From positions 18,917,206 through 18,981,205 of the forward strand of contig NC_133122.1 in the NCBI RefSeq assembly GCF_033568475.1: a stretch of 64,000 bases of DNA. Reading direction: 5' to 3'. The notes beneath the pieces were generated by a model. It had not been told where the DNA came from. It worked only from the letters and a program-made list of their open reading frames with translations, and did no database searches. This document shows, in pieces, positions 1-12,009 of the stretch. Both the position numbers and the translations under genes were made by a program. Origin of the DNA: Henckelia pumila (taxonomy: Eukaryota > Streptophyta > Magnoliopsida > Lamiales > Gesneriaceae). The stretch's first letter is position 1. Each line of letters starts with the position of its first letter.

Positions 1-764
1 CCGGACTATAGAAGAAACACAGATGTACGTAGAAAAATCATAAGCATAACTAAACTGGATATTTGAAAATCTTCCTTTGATAGATAATGCAAACTAATTT
101 GGAATAGAAAATTGCGCTACACATAATATCCATATATCAATTAATATCATGTTATACATGTGCAATACATGTAATTGATGTTTTGTGTACGTATGTGTCT
201 ACGTGGGGATAGTTTTAGCTTCCAATTTGATTGGTAAAATTCGATACAATATCTTCCTAAAAAAATTTGATACAATATGCGCCATATGTTTATTATATCT
301 AGCATGATCCAAGGGGAATATTCCAAATCTTGAGGTGATTTCAATAGGCGCTACCTATAATTAATTTGTAGGGAACCCAAACGTACGTATCAAATATATT
401 TATATCTAAATAAATAATATAAAGTCAATTTGTGCATAAATTCATCATTAATTTTGGGTTTTGCTCATCCATACAAGTATCGAAAACCAAATCAAAAGTC
501 CACTTCTATGTCTGAACTAAAAATTAGAAGATTTGTAAAGGGGTCGGTCGTATATCCAAAATTAAAGTTAACTTCGTAGTTTTTTTTAAATCATAAGCTG
601 GAAAATTGGAAAATAGTTAAATATATTTTGGTGAATTAATTAATTATACCATTTATAAATAATATAAATTTTATAACATTGTCATATATAATTGATAATA
701 ATACGGTAAATTGCTGAAAAATCTACAATATAAACATGTTTTGCTCTGAACTTCCTAGCCACTT
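1..764. other. AT-rich intergenic DNA
   Basis: No credible coding region, RNA gene or structured element was recognised. Short open stretches here have no domain character. It leads into the 22-bp repeat and the presumed promoter of the synaptotagmin gene. Confidence 0.6.
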
Positions 765-851
765 TTTGTACCACAATTTTTGTTAATTTGTACCACATCT
801 TATATGGTTTTGTACCACATGATGTATGATGTTGTACCACATTTTATGATT
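765..851. repeat. 22-bp periodic repeat, four units
   Basis: The core TTTGTACCACA (GTTGTACCACA in the last unit) recurs at about 765, 787, 809 and 831, exactly 22 bp apart, while the DNA between the cores has diverged. This is either a small minisatellite or a cluster of spaced protein-binding sites. It lies about 350 bp upstream of the synaptotagmin start codon. Confidence 0.75.
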
Positions 852-1191
852 AGAAAGTCCAAAGCAAACATATTTACATTTGGGATTTTTGAGCAAATTG
901 CCAATAATAATATCACAAGTAATTTATATGCCACGTACTGCGAAACCATACTCTTCCTTGTCAGCTTCAAACTTTGAATGCTTCCAACAAGTAACTTAAA
1001 ATCTTGAATATTGCATGCTATAATCCGTCGCCAGCTGGGGGAATACTATTTCGTTCGTTTGATTACGCAGATACACCTAGCTATTTCGATGTATTCGGTG
1101 CCCAATCTTTGATTTTAATCATACTACGTACGTGGGATTTGATTGTTGATGATTGAAGATTGAAGCTGCCTGCATTCGATGATCCAAGGAA

Positions 1192-4100
1192 ATGGGATTG
1201 CTTGAGCGGTTACTGGAATTCATCGGATTCGGAATCGGAATACCGATCGGGCTTCTCCTGGGATTCTTCTTATTCAGATACTTCGAGCCCAGAGATTTTA
1301 AGGTAATTAATTGCACGTAATTTCATCGATTTAAGTTTCTGCAACGATTCATATTCTGTTTCCGCTACGATCGTTTTTTGTTAAAACCGATTTTCTATCA
1401 ATAGATGTAATTACTATTCTTTTCCGGAGGAAGTTTGGATGGGAATGGGTGAAATTTTGATTATTTTCGAAAATTTATAGATCAATATATTTGAAATATA
1501 AACTCCTTTGAGTATTTGTGGATTATCTGGTTAGTTTCAAAAAGTGGCTCTCCCAATCAGAGTGCCAGTTTTTATGATTCGGCATCCCCTCTCGAATTTT
1601 CAACTCCACGAAAAAAATTGCGCAGTCTAATAAGTTTAAGAAATTGTTTTGCATAAAAAAATTAGTTTTTTGGACTTACACTCTACGCTTGGATTCTTGG
1701 CTTAAGAGTATATGGCATTAGTTTTGTTGTGTTCAGTACGTAAACATTGAGGGACATAACAACACTGGTAATGCATTTGCTTCTTCGGCTTAAACTTGTA
1801 GGAACCTGCGACTAAATCAATAGAAGAACTTGATTCAAACTCATCACTCGATCTTCTGCTAGAACTTCCCCGATGGGTGACGAGTCCCGACTTCGAACGG
1901 GTACGCATTTGGACTAAAAAATATACAGAAAAACTTATTTTTTCTTTTTTAAATTTCAAGTGAAGATTTTGTTCTTGAATGAGTATGATGTTACAGGTTG
2001 ATTGGCTAAACAAATTTGTACTCCATATGTGGCCCTATATCGATAAGGTGACTCTATATAAGGTTTCTTTATTTAGTTTAATCCATAAAATCTTTGTCCA
2101 TTGATCCTTATATTGTGTAGGCATCTTGTAAAATCATTAAAAGCTCAGCAGAACTCACCTTTGCTGAATATATCGGAAAATTTCAAATAAAGTCCATTGA
2201 TTTTGATCGTCTTTCACTTGGGATGTTTCCTCCCAAAATTCATGGTAAGCAAATTATCAGAAACGATCCTGTTACCTGCCTTTAGTTCTGTTTATTTCAA
2301 TTTTTTGAGCTCCTTTTTTTTCAGGAGTGAAGGCTCAATATTCTAATGAGGATCAACTGGTTCTTGATCTTGCTCTGAAATGGGCTGGAAATTCAGACAT
2401 TGCTCTTGTAGTAAAACTACTATCTTTACAGCCAACTGTCCAGGTGGGATTTAATTTCTTAGATTATGACATGCTTGAGGCCTTCGAGTTTTGGATTCTT
2501 GCAATATGAGATCATGTAATCTTGTTTAAGGTCAGCTGGTGGATCTGCAAATATCTGCCGTAGCTCGGATTATTTTGAAACCTTTTGTGCCAACATTCCC
2601 ATGTTTCTCAAGCGTAGCAATTTCATTGATGGAGAAGGTAAGACAATTCATCAAATCTTTCTGATATGCTATTCTGTGCTCAAAATACTGGTCATGTGAG
2701 TGCAGCCACAGATAGATTTCGGGTTACGAGTAATGGGAGGAGATATTATGGCTATCCCGGGATTATACCAATGCGTTCAGGTGCAATTTTTCCTACGTAC
2801 TTATATCCGATTATTTTGACATTTGACCTTCGACCATGATTTTATATCAGTATAGACCAGAAAAATAAACTAAATTGGAGATTATCAAATGTATATGTAG
2901 TATAGAATTAATGTGTAATGTTTGGACTTCGATTTCCTGCAGGACGTTGTTAGAAAACAGTTAGCAAAGCTTTACCTCTGGCCCCAGACTTATGAAATAG
3001 ACATCCTTGACAGTTCAATGTGAGTTAAAATCAATGAAAACTATGATAAGCAAGTTCTCTGAAATAAAAAATCCCATGTTGTATGACAACTATGTTCAAA
3101 GCAAAGAAGGCCATCACAATGCAGTTTTTGTCACTTTTTTACAGTGGGGCTGACAGGAAACCTATTGGAATACTTCATGTCAAGATTGTGAGAGCAAACA
3201 ATCTTTTGAACAAAGATTTTCTCGGTCAGTCCGATCCGTACGTTAAACTTAGCCTGACTGGTGAAAAGCTTCCATCGAAGAAAACTACTGTAAAGATGAA
3301 CAACTTGAACCCTGAATGGAATGAAGACTTCAAGCTCATCATCAAGGACCTTGCTTCTCAAGTCGTCCAGTTACGTTTATACGACTGGGAAAAGGTTTGT
3401 TTCTTCTTGTAAGATCGAAGCCCCGGTATTATGTTTCGATCATTATGCCACGTAGCCTGATTCACATAAAACCAAAAGCAATTGCTACTACACAACAATC
3501 CTCTCCCAAAAGTTTTATTGACTTAAATGCATGAAAAAATCGAACACAGGATATTGACCCTTTATAATTATAAAACCGAATCCTAATTGATATGTGAAAA
3601 GCTAAAATTGATAGCAGCAGTATACGGATGCAAGTCCTGAGACAATCTAAGCACCGTATCTTCATCATTGTGGCATACCTTTCCTCGCCCCATTCTGATT
3701 ACTCTTAAAACTCGTTATTTTCTCATAATCGAACAACAGGTTGGTGCGCATGATTATCTTGGAATGCAGTTAGTTCCAATTAATCTGCTCACTCCATGTG
3801 AAAAGCAGGAATTCACGCTCGATTTATTCAATAGCACGGATCCGAACGACCCACATAACAAGAAACCACGAGGCCAGATTACAATAGAAATGAACTTTGT
3901 TCCATTCTTTGATGACAGTAAAAAGTTCAGCAAATCATTTGACAATCCAGGAACTGAAAGTACTTCTCACCATGCACATGAAAATGCGTCTTTTTGTGGC
4001 TCGGGTTTACTTCTTGTTAGAATCATAAGTGCAGAGGATGTTGAGGGGAAGCACCGGACCAATCCTTACGTAAAAATTATCTTCAGAGGAGAACAGAGGA

Positions 4101-4888
4101 AAACTAAGGTAACAATTACTATGCTACGTGACACTTTTTGTTATTCACATGGAATGGCCTGAATTCAATTAAACTTTGTGCTGGCATTATAATATGTTTT
4201 GTGATTCAACAGTGTATAAAGAAAACTCGAAACCCATACTGGAATGAAGAATTCGAGTTTTTGTTGGAAGAGGCTCCTGTAAGGGACTTGATTCATATTG
4301 AAATCATGAGCAAGAGGAGACGCCTAGGATTTTTATTCAAGGTATGATATATATATATATTTACATACTAGTCCACAACAAAAGCCAGTCTTCCCATCCA
4401 AATTTAACTAGGTTTATGTATATAAACGAAGAGATAATTTACAAAACGTAATTTAATATTAGAAAGTTAGAAGTATCATAATAATTTTTTTTTATAATCA
4501 AAAGTGTTTGGTTTTAAGAACATCTTGCTTAGTAGCATATTCTTGAACGACCCACGTTGACGAAAAATTTCTAAAACCAAATAAAAAAAAACTGTGGGAA
4601 TGCATATGTTACACACTTGTGTTTGTCAAATATGCTGGGAGATTGTTTTAAGCTTCCAGCACAGGAGGGAGTTGAAATTCAACACACAGAATCTTGAATT
4701 TACTCCCCAATATGTAATTTTCCAGAAACTCGAATAATTTATGCTTTTGTTGGATGTAGGAATCATTGGGGCATGTTGATATGAATCTTGGTGACGTGGT
4801 GTATAATGGGCATATAAATGAGAAATACCATCTTATTAATTCCAGAGATGGGATTATACATTTGGAGCTAAGCTGGAAGGTGGTATGA
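1192..4888 (+). CDS. SYT3: Synaptotagmin-3-like protein (TM-SMP-C2A-C2B), 12 exons
   Basis: Plant synaptotagmins (E-Syt relatives) tether the ER to the plasma membrane, move lipids through an SMP domain and bind membranes through C2 domains. My exon model is 1192-1302, 1802-1900, 1997-2047, 2121-2244, 2325-2443, 2536-2637, 2706-2780, 2943-3019, 3145-3394, 3740-4108, 4213-4341 and 4760-4888. All introns are GT-AG, the frame stays open, and the product is 544 residues, normal for the family. Residues ~5-26 form a membrane anchor, ~66-250 the SMP domain, C2A starts near 256 and C2B near 425. C2A keeps acidic loop residues (NKDFLGQSDPY, then DWE). C2B has Asn in GKHRTNPY and a basic third loop, so it probably does not need calcium. 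Wording such as LSLTGEKLP points to SYT3 rather than SYT1/2. The start codon precedes the hydrophobic anchor directly. No lesion was seen. Confidence 0.93.
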
Positions 4889-5559
4889 TTTTGTGACAGT
4901 TATTACAGTTGTGGTTTCATAGTTTTGTGCATAGAATTTTGTATTCTTTGTTGTACAAATGTATTTTGATTAGAAGGGATTCCAAAAGCAAACAAAGTGT
5001 TAAGTGTCGCTGTAGAAGCTTGAAAATACACTATATATACATTCCTCGTCATGACATCCAGTGCGCGCGACCATGAAAGTGGAATGACTTTCGGGTCCGG
5101 CTTGATTACATGTTTATAGCCACCAGTTTAAATGCTATGAAACCTATTCATTTTTCAAGAATAACATATCGAATACATCATATAAGATTTTTTTTTTTTT
5201 AGTCCAATATAAGTTTTTTTCAAGAAAGCAATTTCTTGCTACTAGTGTGGCTCCAGCCGTATTATGACTAAGAGCAAAATTCTATCCAAAATTTCCAATT
5301 TGAGTATGTTTCAGAGCAAAAAGAAAAGTGGGCGAATTTCCAGTTATAGCCAAAAGTGGGAGTTGGGGCGCTTTTTATTTTAATCTAAGGGGGTGACAAC
5401 TCATGCTTGTGTTCATACTTTTTGAGACCAAATGAAATTATTAAAAATATGTCACCACCATTCTGGTTCTGGCTAATGGGACACGTGTTGAGTCACTGTT
5501 GGGGGTGCCAATCTTGCATTGTACTCACATTTAATTGGCCAACTAAATAATTAGGCGTA

Positions 5560-5618
<59 letters not shown>

Positions 5619-6242
5619 GTGTCAAATAGAGAATATGCTATCCGGATGGATATGTTTGTGTTATTTTGTGACAAGGAATTAGTTTTTAAGGCGGTAATGA
5701 GAAATTCGATGCTATCCTCTTGTAGATCAATTGCCCACATTGAGCCGAAGATGTGAGAGTGAGATTTTGGGTCATTCATCAATAGGGATGAGATATCGTA
5801 TCAAAAAACTCTAATAAAAGATGATAAAATTAATTTTTGAGGCGTTCGTGAGAAATTCGATGTTATGCTTGTTGTAGATCAATTGCCCAAATTGCGCCAA
5901 ACATGTGAGAGTGAGACTTTGGGCAATCCATCAACAATTAGAATAGAATTAATCGGCTTTTATGTATAACTAGTATTTCACCCCATTCGATACACGGAGT
6001 ATTAATATTTTAATAAATAAATAATTATTATTATTTTTTAGAATATATATCATAAAAAATTTATATCAAGTTTATAATAAATATACATTTAAAATTGATT
6101 TATTAACAATCAATATACCAAACATTCACAACGATACTCTTTAAAAAATTCAAAAACGTAATATTATATAATTTTTTATATATATTTAATATGATATATT
6201 AGTGGGAACTAAACATATAAAAGTAACACAACACTCAAAATA
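4889..6242. other. Synaptotagmin 3' UTR and intergenic DNA with (ATT)n
   Basis: The 3' UTR should occupy roughly the first 100-150 bases. Beyond it is AT-rich DNA with an (ATT)n microsatellite at about 5560-5618. Two related ~90-bp segments at 5686-5775 and 5840-5935 share GAGAAATTCGATG and GATCAATTGCCCA, an old tandem duplication. No gene was recognised. Confidence 0.6.
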
Positions 6243-7382
6243 GGAAAATGATCATTTTGGTCCTATAACTTGGACCATTTTTGGTTTCGGTCCTATATGT
6301 AATAAAAGTTTGGTAATAGTCCAAAAACTTTTATTTATTGGCTATTTTAGTCCTATTGTCACCAGAGAGTCTAATTTCACCGAAAATCGCTGATGAGGCA
6401 TCGGAACAGGATGACATGTCATTTACATTTAGTGATATTTGAATTTTTGGCAAACGTTCGTATAAAATTTGCAACTCATTTCAGTGCATGATTTGATTGA
6501 AGCCATTATTATTAAATTTTATTGGAGCTCATTTTCGTGCATAAGAACTATTCTTTTTCAGGCTTTCTGCTCCAATGCCTTGGAACCAATATAATTAGAT
6601 TTTATTGATGATAAAATATAAAATGTTGAATTAATAAAGAGAGAAATACGGAAGGGAGAAATATCTTCCAAAAAATTTGGAATTAAGAACAAATTTATAT
6701 CGTCGTCTAATCTGAAGCCAAATTTTTTATTCAATATTATTGATTATATATAAATATATTTTATTTTAAATAATTATACAAAATATTACTGTTCAAACAA
6801 AGAAAATAAACTGAATAATAAAATACTTTTCATAATGAAAAAAATTATATTTTTTTGCAAACTAATGGGAAATGAAAAAATTAGATTCAAGATTTTATTG
6901 CAAATATTCTACACGATGCTTCAATGGAGACTTAAATCTCAATTGTGATGTCGTGAAATAGAAAGAAGACATCTTCTACATGGACATGTGACTTTCAGAC
7001 ATTGCTTTTGTGTGTAGAGGTTTCTTGTGCAATGCGGCTTCTTCTCATATTTATTTATTTGGAGGGAAATGAGAGAGTTTTCCCTCCCATTTCTATTTAT
7101 ATATTGATATGTCTTTCCTTTTCATTTTTTTAAATTTAATTATGTGTAATTAAATGATGTGGCAAACGTTTGCCAAAAATTCAAATATCACCAAATGTAA
7201 ATGACATGTCATCCTATTCCGATGCCTCGTCAGCGATTTTTGGTGAAATTAGACTCTCCGGTGGCAATAGGACTAAAATAGCCAAGAAATAAAATTTATT
7301 GGACTATTACCAAACTTTTACTACTTATAGGACCGAAACCAAATGTGGTCTAAGTTATAGGACCAAAATGACCATTTTCCCC
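6243..7382. mobile_element. Non-autonomous Mutator-like element (1.14 kb, long TIRs)
   Basis: The two ends are inverted copies over roughly 200 bp. The left starts GGAAAATGATCATTTTGGTC and the right ends in the near-complement GGACCAAAATGACC ATTTTCCCC. The direct repeat ACTCAAAATA flanks it at 6233-6242 and 7383-7392. Long TIRs plus a 9-11-bp target duplication are typical of Mutator (MULE) elements. The interior has no transposase, so it would need an enzyme supplied in trans. The arms differ at scattered positions but the flanking duplication is perfect, suggesting moderate age. Confidence 0.85.
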
Positions 7383-7479
7383 ACTCAAAATAATAACGTA
7401 AATTGAATAAAATGATACATCATTGTATATATTTTAATGCATCCTATATTTTTCAGGTGGGTCCAGCCATAACATCGAT

Positions 7480-8350
7480 TATCTTAAGCAAAACCTAATT
7501 ATCATTTATATCATTTATGCAAATTTTATCATATATAGGGGCCAAAAAATTTAACTGAAATTAATTGAAATATAATGATATATAATCAAAATTTGAATCG
7601 AAATTGATACATTATTATAAATAACATTTTTGAAATTTTTTACGTATATATAACACAAAAAGTCAATCAGAATTAAGAATTCGTGATAACTTTATATCAA
7701 ATTTTAAATTTTGAAACAAAAAATTGGTACATTACAATATATATAGTATTTATGAAAAATTTTATATATGCACACAACAAAAAATTGAAATTAAATTAAA
7801 AATTATTGATAATATCTTGTCAAATTTAAAATTTGAATAAAAAATTGGTACTGTATCATATATTGCATTTATGAAAATTTTCAAATATACATAGACATAA
7901 AAAATTTAACTAAAACTAAAAAGTAGCGATAACTTTCGATCAAATTTCATTTTTCAAATTTAAATATGTTACATCGTCATATATAATATTTATCGAAATT
8001 TACACATATACATGGTTACAAAAAAATTAGCAGAAATTAAAAAGTATTAATAGCATCCTTTGAAATTTCAATGTTTAAACCGAAAATTGGTACATTATTA
8101 TATATAACATTTACAATTTTTTTTTTTTACATATTTGACCAAAAATTAATTGAAATTATAAAGTATTGATAACATACTAACATCCAATCAAATTTCAAAT
8201 TTGAACAAAAAATTGGTATATTATCATATATAACATTTATAAAAATTTTCACACACACATATAATAGAAAATAAAATTTAACTGAAATAAAAAAAACAGC
8301 GATAATATACAATCAAATTTCAAATTTTGAACCGTACATTGGTACATTAA
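7480..8350. repeat. Degenerate ~121-126-bp tandem repeat, about seven units
   Basis: The landmark AAATTGGTACATTA and variants recurs near 7603, 7723, 7844, 7965, 8086, 8212 and 8338, spacing 120-126 bp. Each unit also carries, in order, a TATATAACATTTATGAAAATTTT-type block, CACATATACA, and a TTGATAACAT...CAATCAAATTTC block. Units differ considerably, so this is an old array. No coding capacity. It could be an isolated satellite island or the inside of a larger repeat. Confidence 0.75.
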
Positions 8351-8862
8351 AAAATTTCAAATTTTGAATCAAAAATTTTAAAATTTTGAAACATCGGATA
8401 TATTTTGAACAAAAAATCATGATATAAAAAAAATTTTGAAACCTAAAATATTGAAACATTCAATAAAATTTTAAAATTTGAAATATCCAATCAAATATCA
8501 AATCTTGAACCGAAAATTATCATATATATACAATTAATGAGAATTTTCACATACGTACATAATTGACTAAAATTAAATTAATAATATTTCAAATAAGTAT
8601 TTTAAATTTTATTGATAATAATTATTTATTTAATGAATTATAAAAATTCTTAAAGATGGATCAAATTATTTATTACAATTTTGTTATTATTTGTTGTATA
8701 GCTGGTAGTTATTATTCATAACATGTATATGCTGATCACGATTCACGCATGCAAATATATTAATATTATTTTGTTTAATATTATTTCAAAATCAATATAT
8801 TCACATAAATATATGAGAAATAATTATGAATGTTATTATTTTTTTTAAAAATACATCAATTA

Positions 8863-8947
<85 letters not shown>

Positions 8948-9169
8948 GAATCGATAAACCTAAAATAAAAAAAATTAATGAAATATTATAATCGATGCAG
9001 ATATTTAAAGTTATTTTATATTTTCAATGTTCTTAATTTCAATCTCAATATGAATTTGGAAAGTTTTGAAATTAATTTTATATTTGGTAGGTGAATATAA
9101 TTAATGAAATTTTTTGCATATATATAGGCATAAAAAATTAACAAAAATTATCATATTAAACTATAACAC

Positions 9170-9247
<78 letters not shown>
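8351..9247. other. AT-rich DNA with (AAT)n and (TA)n microsatellites
   Basis: Decayed fragments resembling the preceding tandem repeat continue here. An (AAT)n tract of ~80 bp lies near 8866-8945 and a (TA)n tract of ~70 bp at 9176-9247. No gene was recognised. Confidence 0.7.
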
Positions 9248-9251
<4 letters not shown>

Positions 9252-9393
9252 TTTTGTTATGCTGCCCACCAACCATGCCCAACTCTATGCCCACCATGTA
9301 CAATATGTGAGTTGACCAATACAATAGGTGAGTTGATTTGTACATGGTGGGCACGGAGTTGGGCATGATAGGTAGGCATCATAACAAAATTCT
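9248..9393. mobile_element. MITE inserted within (TA)n, Micron-like
   Basis: The ends are inverted copies (AGAGTTTTGTTATGCTGCCC at left; AGGCATCATAACAAAATTCT at right). An inner 14-bp perfect pair, GCCCACCATGTACA and TGTACATGGTGGGC, lets the 146-bp element fold almost fully. (TA)n lies directly on both sides, as if a microsatellite had been split by insertion. The rice MITE family Micron has this target habit. It shares terminal sequence with the element at 48417-48581. Confidence 0.8.
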
Positions 9394-11001
9394 ATATATA
9401 TATATATATATATATCATTTATGAAAACTATATGTAAGCATATATAAATGTTTTAGGTTGTGTCGTAAGTTTTTTCTTATTAATTTGACATATATATACA
9501 TGATATTTAAATTATTTACGATATTTTTGTAAGATTAATTTGTATATGGACACAATAAATCAATTGAAATTAAAAAAAAACATTGATAAAAGTAGTAAAT
9601 ATAAAGTTATTTTTACAAATTTAACCAAAAATATTATTAGTATTATTTGAAGCGAATACATTATCTATAACCTTAATCATCATATTATTATTATTATTTG
9701 AACCGAAAACATTATCTATAGTTTTAACAAAATTTCATTTATAATTTTCATTTATATTAAATATGTTTTGGCGGAAAACTACTATATTTAGTAAAAACTC
9801 TGCTTTTATATATATATATATAGATAATTAGGCAAAAAAAAAAAAAACACACATACAACGCACGTGGTATCACACTTTCATCTTGAATAAGAATCATTAA
9901 GGAAATGAGTTAAGAAATCTTTGACAGCATGAAAAACCATTGTTCAACTCTTTGACAACATGAAAAAACTTATTTCATATTATTTTAATCTATAGTAAAA
10001 TTACATATAATAATACAACATGTCTTATTAAATGCATATAAAGAATCTTTGTTCAAAAATTTTTATGTGTTACAAATCTAATTCACTTTAAATTGTTGAA
10101 AAATATATTAGTAATCAATCTTATAATTTTGTGAAAAAATAAATATTGGAAAAACTATAATAAAAAATTGATATCATAATAGAGTTATTAAAATGAAATT
10201 TGAGAGAACATAAAAGTATAATCTATGGTGTTGACCACTTATTTTACCACTATTGGTTTATGAGCGAAAAAAAATAATATAGTGAATGCATGAATCTTAA
10301 ATTAAATTATTACATCAAATGTTTATTCATTTATATTTTGGACTTTTTTTTTCCTCTGTCATCTGCATCTTCTTCTTTGTGACGGAAGCAATATTATCAT
10401 CATCATCAAAAGCAATTCTCGTGAACATCCATTTTTCTTTTTAATTTCTTTTTGTTTGAAAGCTTCTGATTTTTTGCACATTATTTTTCGTAGATTAATT
10501 TTTCCTTGGATTTTGAATGAATTCAGTTATAAATGTTAACATTTGGTCTTTTATTATAACCGTTTTGTCTATTTTGAAAAGAAAATTTATATTTTTCTCT
10601 ATTTGCTGTCTCTAATTAAAGATATTTAGCATTAGGTACATACAATAATTAAGTTTTTTTGTGAAAAAATCTTTTCACTTCATATAAGCAAATAAAACAA
10701 AATCTTTTTGGTATTTCAATTTTCTACAAATTAACTTTTTTTGTGAAATTTTTTTTACTTCATCTACAAGCAAATAAAATCAATTAATATAATTTTGGTA
10801 TTACATTTTTCTCTCAAGTTTATATTTTTGTGAAATTTTTTTTGTAAAACTTAAATATGAAAACATAGAGGACCAAAATCGCAAAGTGACAAAAATACAA
10901 GATCAAAATTGCAGTTTTCCCTTAAAAAATTAGATAGTTTTTTTTTAGTGGAAAAAATTAGATAGTTAACATCATTAATGTTGGGGATTCATCCTTATAG
11001 T
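9394..11001. other. AT-rich intergenic DNA with old repeat fragments
   Basis: No gene was recognised. A block at about 10865-10920 (CAAAATCGCAAAGTGACAAA, then TTGCAGTTTTCCCTT) recurs at about 52122-52172, so both are probably ends of the same transposon family. Confidence 0.55.
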
Positions 11002-11093
11002 AAAAAAAACATTTATAGGGCCTTTTTTGGTTTAGTATTTACTATTCTTTTAGTTCCTTAATTAGATGGAAAGGCCCTATAAACATTTTTTTT
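11002..11093. repeat. Short foldback (inverted arms ATTTATAGGGCC)
   Basis: Left arm AAAAACATTTATAGGGCC and right arm GGCCCTATAAACATTTTT are inverted copies about 25 bp long around a ~40-base loop. It is probably a tiny foldback element; a hairpin RNA cannot be excluded. Confidence 0.6.
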
Positions 11094-11261
11094 AAAAAAA
11101 TGTTGTTCCAATTTATTTTGCACTCACAACTATATACCTTTTTAAAAGATTTCTTAGTAATTGGGCCTTTTTTTCATTTTCCTACAAGTTCTTAATTCTC
11201 CAAAGCTGTATGATTTTGCATATGGTTTTGCATAACATATGTTATATCGTGAGCATATGAA

Positions 11262-11388
11262 GGTAGTGTGTAGGAGAGCTTTTAAGAAGCAATTTTCAGC
11301 TTTTCGTTATCAAAATTTCACAAAATTTTAAATTTTTGTTAGTGAAAAAACTAAGAAGTGCTTCTAAGAAGATGTCCCAAACACTATT
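11262..11388. mobile_element. Small foldback MITE (GGTAGTG family), diverged copy
   Basis: The left end GGTAGTGTGTAGGAGAGCTT and the right end CCCAAACACTATT are imperfect inverted copies. The size and inner sequence (AGCTTTT...TCACAAAATTT) match the elements at 18921-19053 and 20724-20838. It contains no coding sequence. Confidence 0.65.
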
Positions 11389-11561
11389 GAAGTTTCAAAT
11401 GAGCTTTTTATGCACACAAAAACTAAGCTGATTTAGATTTCGTGGGTACGTACAGTGAAATACTACTTCCAAATTCAACAAAAAGTCCTTCGAAGTTCAA
11501 AGTCATTCACATCTTCATCAACAAATTGCATTCAGCTATCACTATTTTGAAGCTGCAAGAT
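11389..11561. other. Spacer before the TRIM
   Basis: AT-rich; nothing recognised. Confidence 0.5.
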
Positions 11562-11566
11562 ATATC

Positions 11567-11928
11567 TGTTAGAAATGGGACTTGTACCTAACTCACCTCA
11601 AAAGTTAGCTCAAGAGGTGAGGGCTGTCTTTGTCTATATTAAGGGCTCCAAGAACTCTATCCTACCGATATGGGACAATATTTCAACACACCCCCATGCC
11701 TAAGAATGAACATCTGGAGCGTGAAGATATTTACCGGTGGCCTAACTATAGGCAGCCCAATTATGGGCAGTCCAACTCACACGGAGGACCTGAGCTCTGA
11801 TACCATATTAGAAATGAGACTTCGACCTAACTTATCTCAAAAGCTAGCTCAAGAGATGAGGGTTGTCCTTGTCTATATTAAGGACTCTCAGGAACTCTAT
11901 CCTACCGATGTGTGATAATATTTCAACA
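11567..11928 (-). mobile_element. Complete TRIM retroelement (362 bp)
   Basis: Two direct repeats of ~122 bp (11567-11688 and 11806-11928) begin TGTTAGAAATG or TATTAGAAATG and both end TTTCAACA. They flank a 117-bp interior. GAGCTCTGATACCA sits directly beside the second repeat and is the complement of the initiator-Met-tRNA primer site TGGTATCAGAGCTC, so the element reads on the minus strand. A purine-rich tract (CATGGGGGTG on the minus strand) is at the other inner edge. A perfect 5-bp target duplication, ATATC, flanks the whole. This is the classic terminal-repeat retrotransposon in miniature. It encodes nothing and depends on proteins made elsewhere. Confidence 0.9.
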
Positions 11929-12009
11929 ATATCACACTGTCCTGAAAAGCGACACTAGCTCGACATGTATTAAACATGCATCGTTGCGAACAAATTAGAG
12001 AAGACAATG

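Noticed and set aside
9114-9368. Open frames of Tyr-Ile repeats on both strands
   Set aside because: They are translations of the (TA)n tract and the MITE, not a gene.
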